Assembly: GCA_963666575.2 (NCBI GenBank)
Contig: CAXXYG010000030.1
Coordinates: 62,001-126,000 of the forward strand
Source: JABMQB01 sp963666575
GTDB taxonomy: Bacteria; Bacteroidota; Bacteroidia; Bacteroidales; Prolixibacteraceae
Length of the DNA stretch: 64,000 nucleotides
Direction: 5' to 3'
Shown: positions 1 through 7,791 of the stretch, piece by piece
Layout: every line of letters begins with the position of its first letter
Position numbering within the stretch: the stretch's first letter is position 1
Notes under the pieces: model-generated
What the model was told of the DNA's origin: nothing
The model's input: only the letters and a program-made list of their open reading frames with translations
Database searches by the model: none
Program-made: the position numbers and the translations under genes

Positions 1-648
1 TAGGATATTGTTTTGAATCTTTCGAGTTTCGGCATAATCATTATTTTGGCTGAATGACATTACAACCTCCGGCATGCCACCTGTGTAGTAATATTGCTTC
101 AAAAGTTCAATAAATTTCGTTTTAAAATTACGAATTAGACTCCAGTCCTTGGCCTCAATAAGTTGTAGCAAAGGCCTTTGATTTAACGCCATTAAAAACT
201 CAGGAAAGTTTAACGGATACAAATCCATAAAATCCACTTTACCAACAGGAAAGGAATTTTGTTGGTGAAGTGATACACCCAACAGAGAACCTGCTGCAAC
301 AACATGATATTCAGGAGCATCCTCATAGAAATATTTCAATGAAGTAATTCCTCCAACTGCTTCCTGAATTTCATCTAAAATTATTAATGTATTCTTTGCA
401 TTAATTTGTACCCTTGTCTCGATCTGAATAGCATTAATAATGCGATCTATATTATAGTCTTCAGCAAATAGATCCTTTAGAAACTTAGAACTCTCAAAGT
501 TTACGTAAGCGATTTGAGTATATTCTATCCTACCAAATTCTTTCATCAACCAGGTTTTACCAACTTGGCGAGCACCTCTGATTACTAATGGTTTCCTACT
601 TTTCGATTTTTTCCAATCCTTAAGATATTTACTTGCTATTCTCTCCAT
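1..648 (-). CDS. DUF4143-type AAA ATPase, N-terminal part (runs off the left edge)
   Basis: Leftward reading frame of 216 codons that is still open at base 1; its start is the ATG at 646-648. Walker A is GARQVGKT (residues 25-32) and Walker B is LIILDEIQ (88-95), followed by the AGSLLG segment typical of this family. These ATPases couple an AAA domain to a C-terminal DUF4143 region with a winged helix and a nuclease-like fold. Their cellular role is poorly defined and they are common in accessory DNA of Bacteroidota and archaea. A separate relic of the C-terminal half of a paralogue lies at 1149-1590. The family call is firm; the function is not known. Confidence 0.9.
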   Translation of the reverse strand, partial: MERIASKYLKDWKKSKSRKPLVIRGARQVGKTWLMKEFGRIEYTQIAYVNFESSKFLKDLFAEDYNIDRIINAIQIETRVQINAKNTLIILDEIQEAVGGITSLKYFYEDAPEYHVVAAGSLLGVSLHQQNSFPVGKVDFMDLYPLNFPEFLMALNQRPLLQLIEAKDWSLIRNFKTKFIELLKQYYYTGGMPEVVMSFSQNNDYAETRKIQNNIL

Positions 649-673
649 TATTATCTTTTTGAATTAAATAATT

Positions 674-693
674 CCTCGTGGCTTGCCACGGGG
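674..693. repeat. REP-like hairpin
   Basis: The stretch reads CCTCGTGGCTTGCCACGGGG. It folds into a 9-bp stem with a two-base turn and one T:G pair. A degenerate copy with the same first nine bases lies at 1930-1949 (CCTCGTGGCTCTGCTTCGGG). Both sit in non-coding DNA, 26 bp beyond the start of the ATPase gene and downstream of an orphan AbiEi-type gene. Short GC-rich hairpins like this are scattered in Bacteroidota genomes that carry Y1 transposases, and one such transposase is present at 54450. Confidence 0.5.
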
Positions 694-955
694 ATAGTCG
701 ACTTTAAGAATTTTCTTTATTCTCTGTAATACAAATATACAATAATTCGAACGTCTTTTTGTACTATACAACATTTATTCGAACGACTTATTGTAAATTA
801 TTACAATTTCTCAAAGGACTCTTTCTGCAAATGAAAGAAAAGTACACTATAAACAAGCAGAAACTCTCTTTTATCTGTTTCCAAAACCCTATTTGGAGGA
901 TTTGAATTTCAAATCAAGCTACAATCTATCAAAGCCAAATAGTAAACAAACATAT

Positions 956-988
956 ATTGTCGCAAATATTTACTAAATTTGCGACAAT
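956..988 (+). promoter_or_regulatory. Perfect 12-bp inverted repeat overlapping a -7 box
   Basis: The arms ATTGTCGCAAAT (956-967) and ATTTGCGACAAT (977-988) are exactly complementary, with a 9-bp spacer. The right arm contains TAAATTTG (974-981), a perfect match to the Bacteroidota -7 consensus TAnnTTTG, pointing rightward. No convincing -33 box was seen. The only frame downstream is a 20-codon one (1039-1101), so the promoter has no obvious intact gene. It may be what is left of a self-regulated gene deleted from the island. The rest of 649-1148 shows no coding sequence. Confidence 0.5.
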
Positions 989-1148
989 AAAATAAGTATT
1001 TCAAGACTTATAGCACTGATCTACAGATACTAACAGAGATGAAAAAAGCGAAAGGGGGATCGCCGTTTTTCGCCAAAGATCCCGAAGCTATCTTTTCGTA
1101 ATCCCTTCATATCAGACAAATATCAATCGTATTTTAACGCTTTTACGA

Positions 1149-1590
1149 TCAGTAGGTTAATCCAAAATGCCAGAGTGGAATCGTGTTCAAAAAACCCAGT
1201 TCAATATCATCTTTTACTATAAAGGCTTTATCGATGCCTTGGATTTGCTTCAGTCCTTTATTCTTTCCTCCAACTTCAAATGTGTAATCATCAATTAGAA
1301 AATCAGCAACCGGTGATACAATTACATTAAACTTTACTCGTAGCTGATTCAGAAAAAATGTTTCTCTTATGTTTCCAATATTTGAGTTCTGATTGGCTAA
1401 ACTATAAATCAAATTTGTATTGTCAAGATAAATTTTATCAACCTTACCCAAGCCCTTTATGCCTCTGGTAGCGCCCCGTAGTTGTGCTATCATTCCGGCT
1501 TCTTCAATAAACAGGCAATAATCAGTTATATTATTCCGGCTGGCGGAAAGTGCTGTAGCTATACTTGTTAAATTGGGCTTAAATGATATT
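1149..1590 (-). pseudogene. C-terminal relic of a DUF4143-family ATPase
   Basis: The leftward frame ending at 1149 matches the C-terminal third of DUF4143 ATPases. It has the winged-helix-like segment (LSASRNNITDYCLFIEEAG), then KIYLDNTNLIYSL, RETFFLNQL, FEVGGKNKG and a final IPLWHFGLTY. The AAA half, with Walker A and B, is absent. The frame continues to an ATG at 1676, but residues before about 1590 do not resemble the family. Two short hairpins, at 1591-1607 and 1623-1639, lie exactly at the break. This is a broken gene, separate from the ATPase at the left edge, which begins at 648 and reads away. Confidence 0.75.
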
Positions 1591-1639
1591 GCACAGTCCC
1601 GGTGCATATTCCAACAGAAAACGCACTGTCGCGGTGCAT
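1591..1639. repeat. Two 17-bp direct repeats, each a small hairpin
   Basis: GCACAGTCCCGGTGCAT (1591-1607) and GCACTGTCGCGGTGCAT (1623-1639) match at 15 of 17 positions and start 32 bp apart. In each, GCAC pairs with GTGC to make a short stem. They sit at the point where similarity to DUF4143 ATPases stops, so they may mark an insertion or deletion joint. Confidence 0.45.
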
Positions 1640-1716
1640 TCATAGTATTCTTGTTGCTTATACTTCCTGAAAACAACCAATGTTCCCGCCCATTATGTTG
1701 ATACCAGTACGCCTTG

Positions 1717-1875
1717 TAATACCAATTTAATTACAATAAGCCGTATTGGATATTGAGTTATTTTTTGTTTGTACAAGGCGAAAAATTAAAGCATAGCTAC
1801 GGTGCAAGTTTTCAACGTAGGAGAAACAAAAAAGAACCTATTTATATGCGGCATATTTTGGTTATATTGGTATTA
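1717..1875. mobile_element. MITE-like element, 159 bp
   Basis: The ends are inverted repeats: TAATACCAATTTAA (1717-1730) and, on the other strand, TAATACCAATATAA (1862-1875), with 13 of 14 positions matching. There is no open frame inside. A second inverted pair, CGCCTTGTA (1709-1717) and TACAAGGCG (1772-1780), spans the left end and could form a larger hairpin. The size, ends and lack of coding content fit a miniature inverted-repeat transposable element. No related transposase is present here, and a clean target duplication was not seen beyond the terminal TA. Confidence 0.55.
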
Positions 1876-1994
1876 ATAAAATATTAATCAGAAAACTGGT
1901 GTACCCATTTTATGCTTAATCATAAAATTCCTCGTGGCTCTGCTTCGGGATTACCTATTTGCACTTTTGAATATTTCAGAATTATGATGTAACA

Positions 1995-2720
1995 TTATTG
2001 AATTTTCCATTTCTTTTGATTGGGGATTAGTTCTCTTGAAATATTAAAGTTAAAATAAGTGGATGCTTTTAAGCTTCTTTGAAGATTGTCAGAATAATTA
2101 ATATACCCTTTCTGTTCAAGCAATGCTCCAGCAGTTGATCGGGTAGAGGATGGGTATTTTAATGCCAGTCTTGTTAGGATTCCTATTTCTTTTTCCCCTA
2201 ATTCACCAATCAATACTAAAAGCCTTCTAAAGGATTGATCGATGGTTGTATCAGGTATGTTTTTAATAAACCGTATGCAATCAAGTAATTGCAAAATAGT
2301 GACATTTTTCTTATTGATTATATTCCACTGCCGAATGAATTTAATTGTATATCTCCCTCGTTGAACCTGCTTTTTATCGAAATTCGAGCCAATTTGAATG
2401 ATATTAGATAACTGGGTTGTTAGTCCCAACCGATTAAAAATACCAAGTCCGGTAATATATCCGATGGGTTCTCCATTTTCAAACAGGAGGTCTTTTACAA
2501 TTTCGTATTCGTCTGGTCTGAGGATTCCTATAATTCCTTGCTTTGGTTTATAGAAACGCCCTTTTGAGAGACGTTCAATAATACCATCTTTTACCAAGCG
2601 GTACAATGTTATTTTTAAAGCACTCTCTTTGCTTTGCTCAATATTAAAGTCATCGTACCCGAAAATAACTCCTTCAGTAAATCCTTTAATCTTATTCCTA
2701 ACGATATCAGCTACTTTCAT
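1995..2720 (-). CDS. AbiEi-like (DUF6088-type) antitoxin/transcription regulator, orphan
   Basis: A 241-aa protein with an N-terminal winged helix (residues ~1-55, containing KESALKITLYRLVKDGIIERL and KGRFYKP) followed by the AbiEi-like body. This is the layout of type IV toxin-antitoxin antitoxins that repress their own promoter. Its usual partner, an AbiEii-type nucleotidyltransferase, would lie downstream (below 1995), but that space holds a MITE and a broken ATPase, so the gene seems to be an orphan. A palindrome and a -7 box lie just upstream (2737-2775) and point to autoregulation. The family assignment rests on overall pattern; which toxin it once matched is unknown. Confidence 0.75.
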   Translation of the reverse strand: MKVADIVRNKIKGFTEGVIFGYDDFNIEQSKESALKITLYRLVKDGIIERLSKGRFYKPKQGIIGILRPDEYEIVKDLLFENGEPIGYITGLGIFNRLGLTTQLSNIIQIGSNFDKKQVQRGRYTIKFIRQWNIINKKNVTILQLLDCIRFIKNIPDTTIDQSFRRLLVLIGELGEKEIGILTRLALKYPSSTRSTAGALLEQKGYINYSDNLQRSLKASTYFNFNISRELIPNQKKWKIQ

Positions 2721-2736
2721 CTTTTGATATTAATAG

Positions 2737-2775
2737 CAAAGATATATAAAGTAACGTTTCTACCGGTAAAAACGT
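2737..2775 (-). promoter_or_regulatory. Promoter and palindromic operator of the orphan AbiEi-like gene
   Basis: On the minus strand TATCTTTG (2744-2737) fits the -7 consensus TAnnTTTG, 17 bp ahead of the start codon. Immediately upstream, 2754-2775 is a 22-bp palindrome with 10 of 11 pairs matching: ACGTTT, a TACCGGTA core, then AAACGT. Its position in the -7/-33 spacer is where a repressor would block polymerase. The neighbouring gene encodes a winged-helix protein of an autoregulating family. Confidence 0.6.
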
Positions 2776-2940
2776 GACTTATTATCTAATTTAACTAATA
2801 ATTTATCAACAGCAATATGTACGTTCTAATCTGAATAACAAAAGCAAGGTAGTTATTATAACAAGTTCTATAAACAAAATTATTTGATTAAATTAACAAA
2901 TGAAAATCAGTATCAATAATAGGATACCATTTCGAAGATT

Positions 2941-3291
2941 CTAAAATTTAAGAGGATTTTTCTGGATATAATCTCTGGCTTCTTTCTCAATATCATCCTG
3001 TGTGTACTGATAGTTATTCCTTAACCAGTCCTCAAGCATCTTTTTATCGAAATAAATACGTTTTCCATTCGGTTTATAATGTGGAATCTTCTTTTGTGAG
3101 GTAAGTTTGTACAAATGGCTATGAGATACATTAAGGTATTTAGTTGTCTCTTCGAAGTTCAATATTTGCTTATTTAGGGAAGAATCTCCTTGCCTTATTT
3201 GCACTAGTTCCTGTTTTATCTCATCCAGTTGTTTGAATAGTTCAGAAAACAACTCAGTATTTGTTAATCCTTCGATGTTTTTCATAACCAT
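2941..3291 (-). CDS. Excisionase-type helix-turn-helix protein
   Basis: A 116-aa protein with an N-terminal predicted helical/coiled stretch (residues ~10-35, LFKQLDEIKQELVQI) and a MerR/AlpA-like HTH (HTH_17 type) at ~45-95, including ILNFEETTKYLNVSHSHLY and RIYFDKKMLEDWL. In Bacteroidota such proteins often accompany integrases or mobilisation genes of integrative elements, where they act as excisionases or regulators. No recombinase is directly adjacent; the integrase at 11540 is 8 kb away. A DNA-binding role is well supported, a role in excision is inference. Confidence 0.8.
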   Translation of the reverse strand: MVMKNIEGLTNTELFSELFKQLDEIKQELVQIRQGDSSLNKQILNFEETTKYLNVSHSHLYKLTSQKKIPHYKPNGKRIYFDKKMLEDWLRNNYQYTQDDIEKEARDYIQKNPLKF

Positions 3292-3478
3292 AGTTTGATA
3301 ATTAATCTTGATATGCTTTTACGGTTTTGAATTGTTTCCAGTTATATTTTCCTCCCTTCGTTATTTTATTTTGTCACACTTTTTGTTTGCCAATTCACGT
3401 ATAGCCTATTGTTTTTTCGTCCCTCAAAGCCAACAAGCTACTCCATCGCCCAATAACAAAAAGTCAACCACCCCAATG

Positions 3479-3545
3479 CGCCCCTGTGGTTTTGTGCCAA
3501 AATAAAATAACTCAAAGCTATTTTTTCATAATCCCTTCTTATAGG
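3479..3545. repeat. Hairpin with tail shared with 1046-1115
   Basis: Positions 3515-3545 (AAGCTATTTTTTCATAATCC and following) match 1085-1115 (AAGCTATCTTTTCGTAATCC and following) at about 26 of 31 bases. Each copy is preceded by a different hairpin: AACCAC/GTGGTT around 3457-3492 here and GCGAAA/TTTCGC around 1048-1073 in the other copy. Variable stem plus conserved tail suggests a recurring recombination-associated or non-coding element of the island. The rest of 3292-3676 holds no convincing gene; the sequence is AT-rich with C-rich patches. Confidence 0.4.
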
Positions 3546-3676
3546 AACAGCCGCACAAAAAATCCTCCCAGAAACCAAAGCTGCCCTATAAGGGCATTAT
3601 GCAAAATAGCCGCACGATTCCTTCATTTAATTTACTATCTGTCAACGTAAAACATGAAAAACAGTTGATTTTTTAT

Positions 3677-3735
3677 TATATTTGTTCACAGAATAACGCT
3701 GTTCACGCATCGTGAACAGACAATATTTGTGAACA
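3677..3735 (+). promoter_or_regulatory. Promoter and four-half-site operator of the AbiE-type operon
   Basis: TATATTTG (3677-3684) is a perfect -7 box. Downstream lies CTGTTCACG-CAT-CGTGAACAG (3699-3719), a perfect 9-bp inverted repeat. It is flanked symmetrically by TGTTCACA (3683-3690) and TGTGAACA (3728-3735). The four half-sites therefore cover the expected start of transcription and reach the start codon. AbiEi proteins are known to repress their own operon by binding inverted repeats, so this is very probably the autoregulatory operator. Confidence 0.75.
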
Positions 3736-4709
3736 TGAAAGAATTGGAAGTAATACAAACCGCCATTCAAAACATTACCAATAATCTGAACATCCAGGTA
3801 CATTGGCAACCTGGCAATACTCTTGATGGCACCATTGAAATTCAATGGGAAGGCAAAATGTTAAAATTTCATACGGAAATTAAGCAAGAGCTCCGTATGC
3901 ACCAGCTTAATCAGTTAGTGGAGCTTAAACAAACCCAGCCAAATCTTATGGTCGTGGCACAACATATATACGCCAAAGAGAAAGAACAACTAAGGAAAAT
4001 GAATATTCCTTACCTGGAGGCGAATGGAAACATTTACATTAAAGATAAAAATATCTGGATTTGGATAGACAATAATAAAACCACATTAAGCAGCAAAGGA
4101 AAAGGTAACCGGGCTTTTACTAAAACTGGTTTGAAGGTACTTTTCCAATTACTTCTAAATAAAGAGTTGGTCAATCAACCACATCGGGAAATAGCAAAAG
4201 TAGCTGCAGTGGGCCTGGGTAATATTCCACAAATAATTAATGGTTTAAAAGAAACGGGATACCTGCAAAAGTTAGATAAGAATACTTATTTGTGGAGTAA
4301 CAGAGGACAACTGCTAGACCGTTGGATTACAGAATACAACACCACCTTAAAACCGCAACTGCAGAAGGGTACATATAAGTTAAAAGACTACAATACAAAA
4401 CAAATATTTAAACCGGGCAAAACAGTATGGGGTGGAGAACCGGCAGCCGATATACTCACCAATTACTTACGTCCCGAAAAGTTTATACTCTATACCACCG
4501 AAAGCCAGATAGACCTGATGAAAAACTATAAACTGGTACCAAACCCAACTGGTGAATTAAGAGCGTACGAACTATTTTGGAACCAGGATCCCAAGGAATT
4601 AACAGCACCACCATTGCTGATTTATGCTGATTTAATTCTTGAAGGAGGAAAAAGAAACAATGAAACCGCACAACTAATATTCAATGAACACATCAAACCA
4701 AACCTATAA
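3735..4709 (+). CDS. Type IV toxin-antitoxin AbiEi-family antitoxin
   Basis: About 324 aa. The protein is basic and mixed alpha/beta, without membrane segments. A winged-helix region lies around residues 128-185 (FTKTGLKVLFQLLLNKEL then REIAKVAAVGLGNIPQIING), followed by a C-terminal AbiEi domain containing VWGGEPAADILTNYLRP. It is translated with the next gene, which it overlaps by 26 bp and which encodes the nucleotidyltransferase toxin. In such pairs the antitoxin acts without stable complex formation and represses the operon. ATG 3735 is preferred over the in-frame GTG at 3729, because the GTG lies inside the last operator half-site. The pairing makes the call strong. Confidence 0.85.
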   Translation: MKELEVIQTAIQNITNNLNIQVHWQPGNTLDGTIEIQWEGKMLKFHTEIKQELRMHQLNQLVELKQTQPNLMVVAQHIYAKEKEQLRKMNIPYLEANGNIYIKDKNIWIWIDNNKTTLSSKGKGNRAFTKTGLKVLFQLLLNKELVNQPHREIAKVAAVGLGNIPQIINGLKETGYLQKLDKNTYLWSNRGQLLDRWITEYNTTLKPQLQKGTYKLKDYNTKQIFKPGKTVWGGEPAADILTNYLRPEKFILYTTESQIDLMKNYKLVPNPTGELRAYELFWNQDPKELTAPPLLIYADLILEGGKRNNETAQLIFNEHIKPNL

Positions 4710-5529
4710 AGAATTAGCCATCCCTTATTTTAAAGAGGTGTTCGATGCGATTGACAAAATAATGATTGCAATGGACATTCCTTACTACATTATTGGAGTT
4801 AGTGCCGTAGCCCTCGAACTTTTAAAAGATGGTATTAAACCAAGCCGGGGTACAAAGGACATCGACTTTGCCATCATGATTTCATCCATGAAACAATATG
4901 ATCAGGTAACTGAAGCCATGAAACATAAAGGCTTTAACAAAGTTAAAGCTCCATGGACTTTTTATTCCGAAGTATACAATGTAGCCATTGATATTTTACC
5001 ATATGGCGAAATTGAAGAACATGACACCATTCAGTTTAGTCAAAGAAACGCCGATTTGCATGTGTTGGGATTTAAGGAAGTAATGGAAGATGCCGTGCAG
5101 GTTGCTATTGAAGAAAAAATTGCAAATATACCTCCGCTACCAGGCATGGTAGTGCTAAAGTTGGTTTCATGGAGTGATAGGCCGGAAGAGCGGGAAAATG
5201 ACCTTGCTGATATTCTACTAATAATTGAACATTATTTTGAAATTCAGTTTGATGAAATTGTAGAATTTTATAATGATACATTCCCAGCGGAAGAAGAACC
5301 TGATCCAATACTTGTTGCAGCAGAAGTTTTGGGGCGTAAAGCTTGTTTATACCTTAATAAATCAGAAAAATTGGCAAAAAGGATTCATAAAGTAATTAAT
5401 TCCAACCTCAAAGAAAAAGGGGAATCAACCATTGCCAAAGATTGGGCAAGAAAAAAAGACTGGGAAATAGGATATGCGTACTCCATTTTAAAAGCATTTC
5501 AAAAAGGATTATTAAACTCTGGTACCTAA
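4684..5529 (+). CDS. AbiEii/AbiGii-type nucleotidyltransferase toxin
   Basis: 281 aa. The nucleotidyltransferase signature is complete: GVSAVALELL near residue 38 and RGTKDIDFAI near 58-67, with the DxD metal ligands. A further acidic motif ENDLADILLI near residue 178 matches the DxxDI element of the family. AbiEii-like enzymes transfer nucleotides, in studied cases to tRNA acceptor ends, and stop growth, giving phage defence by abortive infection. The gene begins inside the end of its antitoxin gene. GC content and codon use do not look different from the partner. The target RNA cannot be read from sequence. Confidence 0.85.
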   Translation: MNTSNQTYKELAIPYFKEVFDAIDKIMIAMDIPYYIIGVSAVALELLKDGIKPSRGTKDIDFAIMISSMKQYDQVTEAMKHKGFNKVKAPWTFYSEVYNVAIDILPYGEIEEHDTIQFSQRNADLHVLGFKEVMEDAVQVAIEEKIANIPPLPGMVVLKLVSWSDRPEERENDLADILLIIEHYFEIQFDEIVEFYNDTFPAEEEPDPILVAAEVLGRKACLYLNKSEKLAKRIHKVINSNLKEKGESTIAKDWARKKDWEIGYAYSILKAFQKGLLNSGT

Positions 5530-6101
5530 TCAAGTATAAAAGGAAATTTCTGAAACTTAATATTATTAGAAAGAAGAACGTTTTTCCACAGTACCCCCAA
5601 CCACCCTTTCAGCGGTGCAGGCAAAAATAAAGCATAGGATGTTTCGCGTAAATATACCTGTGCTTGCGGCAGGTTCATTCACTCCATTCAACCGTTCGTC
5701 ATTCGTTACGTTCCGTAAGCTGCACTTCACAACTTCCTCACTTTTTCATTCCGTTCATTTCACCAGCCTCAGCACCCCGCAGCAAAAGCAACTCCTTCTC
5801 TACATTTCACAAACCAACCCAATGGCATTCAGGTGTTTGGTAATTTCCTTCCAACCCTTTTTTTGCTACCTGGTTTAAATTTTATTTATGCTTAAAAATT
5901 GCAACTAACATAAATTAAAGTCCTAACTCCCAATCGCAAAGGCAAATTCCACAAACCCCTCCACGCCAGCCAACCCAATTTGTTCCATTCCGTTCAGTCT
6001 TTGCCTTTGCTTTACTCCAGCTCACAATTCAGTAGTATGCTTTCTTTCTCCTGCGAACTGTACACCCCAATAAAAACCTAAATTTTTTTTATGAATGTTA
6101 A
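5530..6101. other. Non-coding, C-rich strand-asymmetric stretch
   Basis: No credible gene was found in these 570 bases. On the + strand the sequence is rich in C and T and poor in G (for example 5585-5830 and 5925-6070), unlike ordinary intergenic DNA nearby. Short frames here have no recognisable protein features. It lies between the AbiE pair and the relic of a RecG-like protein. Confidence 0.5.
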
Positions 6102-6395
6102 AAAAAAGCTGGGCTTCCGGAACCTGTTATCGAATCATTGTTTGGAGGTATAAGTGTTACAATTTTAAAATCCAAAATATCAGATAATGGTTTTACAAAA
6201 GAAAAACTTAATGTCAGACAGTTAAAAGCTATTCTTTTTGTAAAAGAAAATGGTAGGATTACAAATAAAGATTATCAAAAACTGAATAAAATTTCGAGAG
6301 AAACTGCTACAAGAGATTTGAAAATCCTGGTTGATTTAGAAATTTTATATGCTATGGGTTCAAAAGGAGCAGGTTCTTTTTATCAATTAAAATAA
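6102..6395 (+). pseudogene. C-terminal relic of a RecG-like/AlbA_2-domain DNA-binding protein
   Basis: Directly after an in-frame stop (6099-6101) the frame reads KKAGLPEPVIESLFGGISV, which is the typical joint of the ATPase-like and winged-helix regions in AlbA_2/RecG-like proteins. Then come a winged helix (ITNKDYQKLN, RETATRDLKILVDLEILYA) and the usual ending SFYQLK. The N-terminal ~350 residues of such proteins are missing. An ATG at 6091 is in another frame. Three copies of AATTGCGTCA begin at the stop codon. It is a truncated gene without a plausible start. Confidence 0.7.
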
Positions 6396-6426
6396 TTGCG
6401 TCATAATTGCGTCAATAATTGCGTCA
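6394..6426. repeat. Three direct copies of AATTGCGTCA
   Basis: Copies at 6394-6403, 6405-6414 and 6417-6426 are identical and spaced 11 and 12 bp apart. They start on the stop codon of the RecG-like relic. A different pair of tandem 20-mers follows the second such relic at 9375. Confidence 0.7.
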
Positions 6427-6543
6427 TCTTAATTTTATAATAAAAAAGAAACACTACTTTAATTGCCCGCATTTATTTCCCCTGCGTATTGTCCACCCCA
6501 TCTGATTGTTGTAACTTTAATTAATTATAATTCTCAAATAACC

Positions 6544-7500
6544 ATGGAAAAAATTTCTGACCCAATTCCGGAACATATTAAAGCAGATTTTAATCTACTT
6601 AATACATCTCTTGATAGTGAAATACCTGTCAAATCTGAGAACAACTTGTTAATAGCAACCTGGAATATAAGGGCTTTTGGTAATTTAACATCTAAATGGA
6701 TAGCTAATACAGGAGATAGCCCGCAAAGAGACCTCCAATCATTATTGAGCATCATTCATATTATTAGACGATTTGATATCATTGCTGTCCAGGAAGTAAA
6801 AAGTAACATTAAATGCCTACGCGAAACAATGAAATACCTGGGCGACGACTGGAGCTTTTTAATGACCGATGTAACTAAAGGAAGTGCCGGCAATAGTGAA
6901 AGGTTAGCCTTTATATTTAATAATAAACGGGCAAAACTTTCTGGTTTAGCTTGCGAAATTGTCGTGCCTGATGAACAATTAAATAATAATATTGGTATTG
7001 ATGCTTTGGATCGGCAATTTGCGCGATCACCGTATGCTGTTGGTTTTAAAGTGAAAAATAAAACATTTGTTTTATTAACACTGCACATTCTATATGGTGC
7101 AGCAATTGCAGACAGGGTACCTGAGCTTAAAGCAATTGCTCAATGGATGTACGATTGGGCAAAACAATTAAAAAAATGGAATCAGAGCTTGATTATTCTT
7201 GGTGATTTTAATATCGAACGCAAAAATGATGAAGCTTATAATGCTTTTGTTTCCAAAAATCTTTTTATCCCTGATGATATTAGCGATTTACCAAGTACAA
7301 TTTTTAAAGGAATAAAACTATATGATCAAATCGGTTGGTTTAAAAACAGTCAATCTAAAGAACAAATTTCTTTAGACTATGTCAGGGGAGGTATATTTGA
7401 TTTCAGAGAAAAAGTTTTGCCCAACAGAGGGCTTTCTCTTTCTAAACTCTCTTTCAGAATTTCAGATCATTTTCCTCTATGGGTCGAATACAATGTATAG
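6544..7500 (+). CDS. Endonuclease/exonuclease/phosphatase (EEP) fold protein
   Basis: 318 aa from ATG 6544. The open frame extends to 6463, but the extra residues look unrelated, so the internal ATG is chosen. The EEP motifs are in order: ATWNIRAFG (residues ~38-46), IIAVQEVKS (the metal-binding Glu, ~79-87), the HILYG region, LGDFNI (~219-224) and a final SDHFPL (~308-313). The fold includes DNases, phosphodiesterases and inositol phosphatases. There is no signal peptide, so a cytoplasmic nuclease role is plausible in this island. It ends 13 bp before the first copy of the duplicated non-coding block. The substrate is unknown. Confidence 0.85.
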   Translation: MEKISDPIPEHIKADFNLLNTSLDSEIPVKSENNLLIATWNIRAFGNLTSKWIANTGDSPQRDLQSLLSIIHIIRRFDIIAVQEVKSNIKCLRETMKYLGDDWSFLMTDVTKGSAGNSERLAFIFNNKRAKLSGLACEIVVPDEQLNNNIGIDALDRQFARSPYAVGFKVKNKTFVLLTLHILYGAAIADRVPELKAIAQWMYDWAKQLKKWNQSLIILGDFNIERKNDEAYNAFVSKNLFIPDDISDLPSTIFKGIKLYDQIGWFKNSQSKEQISLDYVRGGIFDFREKVLPNRGLSLSKLSFRISDHFPLWVEYNV

Positions 7501-7513
7501 CTGATTTAAAGCC

Positions 7514-7684
7514 TAAATTGCCCGCTTAGTCAAATTTAAGCCTCAGCCTGAAACCATCCAAAAGACTACGGCATAAACGCGCAAAGCCTCCCCTTAAGCC
7601 TTTTAATCCGTTTCCTTTTGTCCGTTTCATCCTTTCACTTTTTGGGTGCCTAAGCGGTCAATAAAGCCTAACCATGCAATTATT
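7514..7684. repeat. Duplicated non-coding block, copy 1
   Basis: About 171 bp, matched by 9495-9664 with long identical stretches such as CGGCATAAACGCGCAAAGCC and AATCCGTTTCCTTTTGTCCG. Near the ends, CCGCTTAG and CTAAGCGG are inverted repeats, and AATTGC/GCAATT lie further out. No frame is conserved between copies. Each copy stands between the end of a rightward gene and the end of a leftward gene for a small membrane protein. Confidence 0.8.
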
Positions 7685-7791
7685 ATTGACGAATCTTTAA
7701 GGAAATAACTTGATTTTTTGCATAAAAAAAGAGGCAACCTTTAACGACTTACCCCTTTCCGAACAACCAAACAATTCCCACAAATTGCTAC

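Noticed and set aside
3308..3505. 65-aa rightward frame
   Set aside because: No ribosome site, no family features, and its end is the hairpin/tail repeat at 3479-3545. Codon use looks random.
5615..5878. 87-aa rightward frame in the C-rich region
   Set aside because: Ser/Thr/Phe-rich translation follows from the C/T bias of the strand. No start signal and no recognisable domain.
7640..7684. Integron attC site
   Set aside because: GCCTAAC occurs near the end of the first block, but the second block lacks it and no matching GTTRRRY partner is seen in either.
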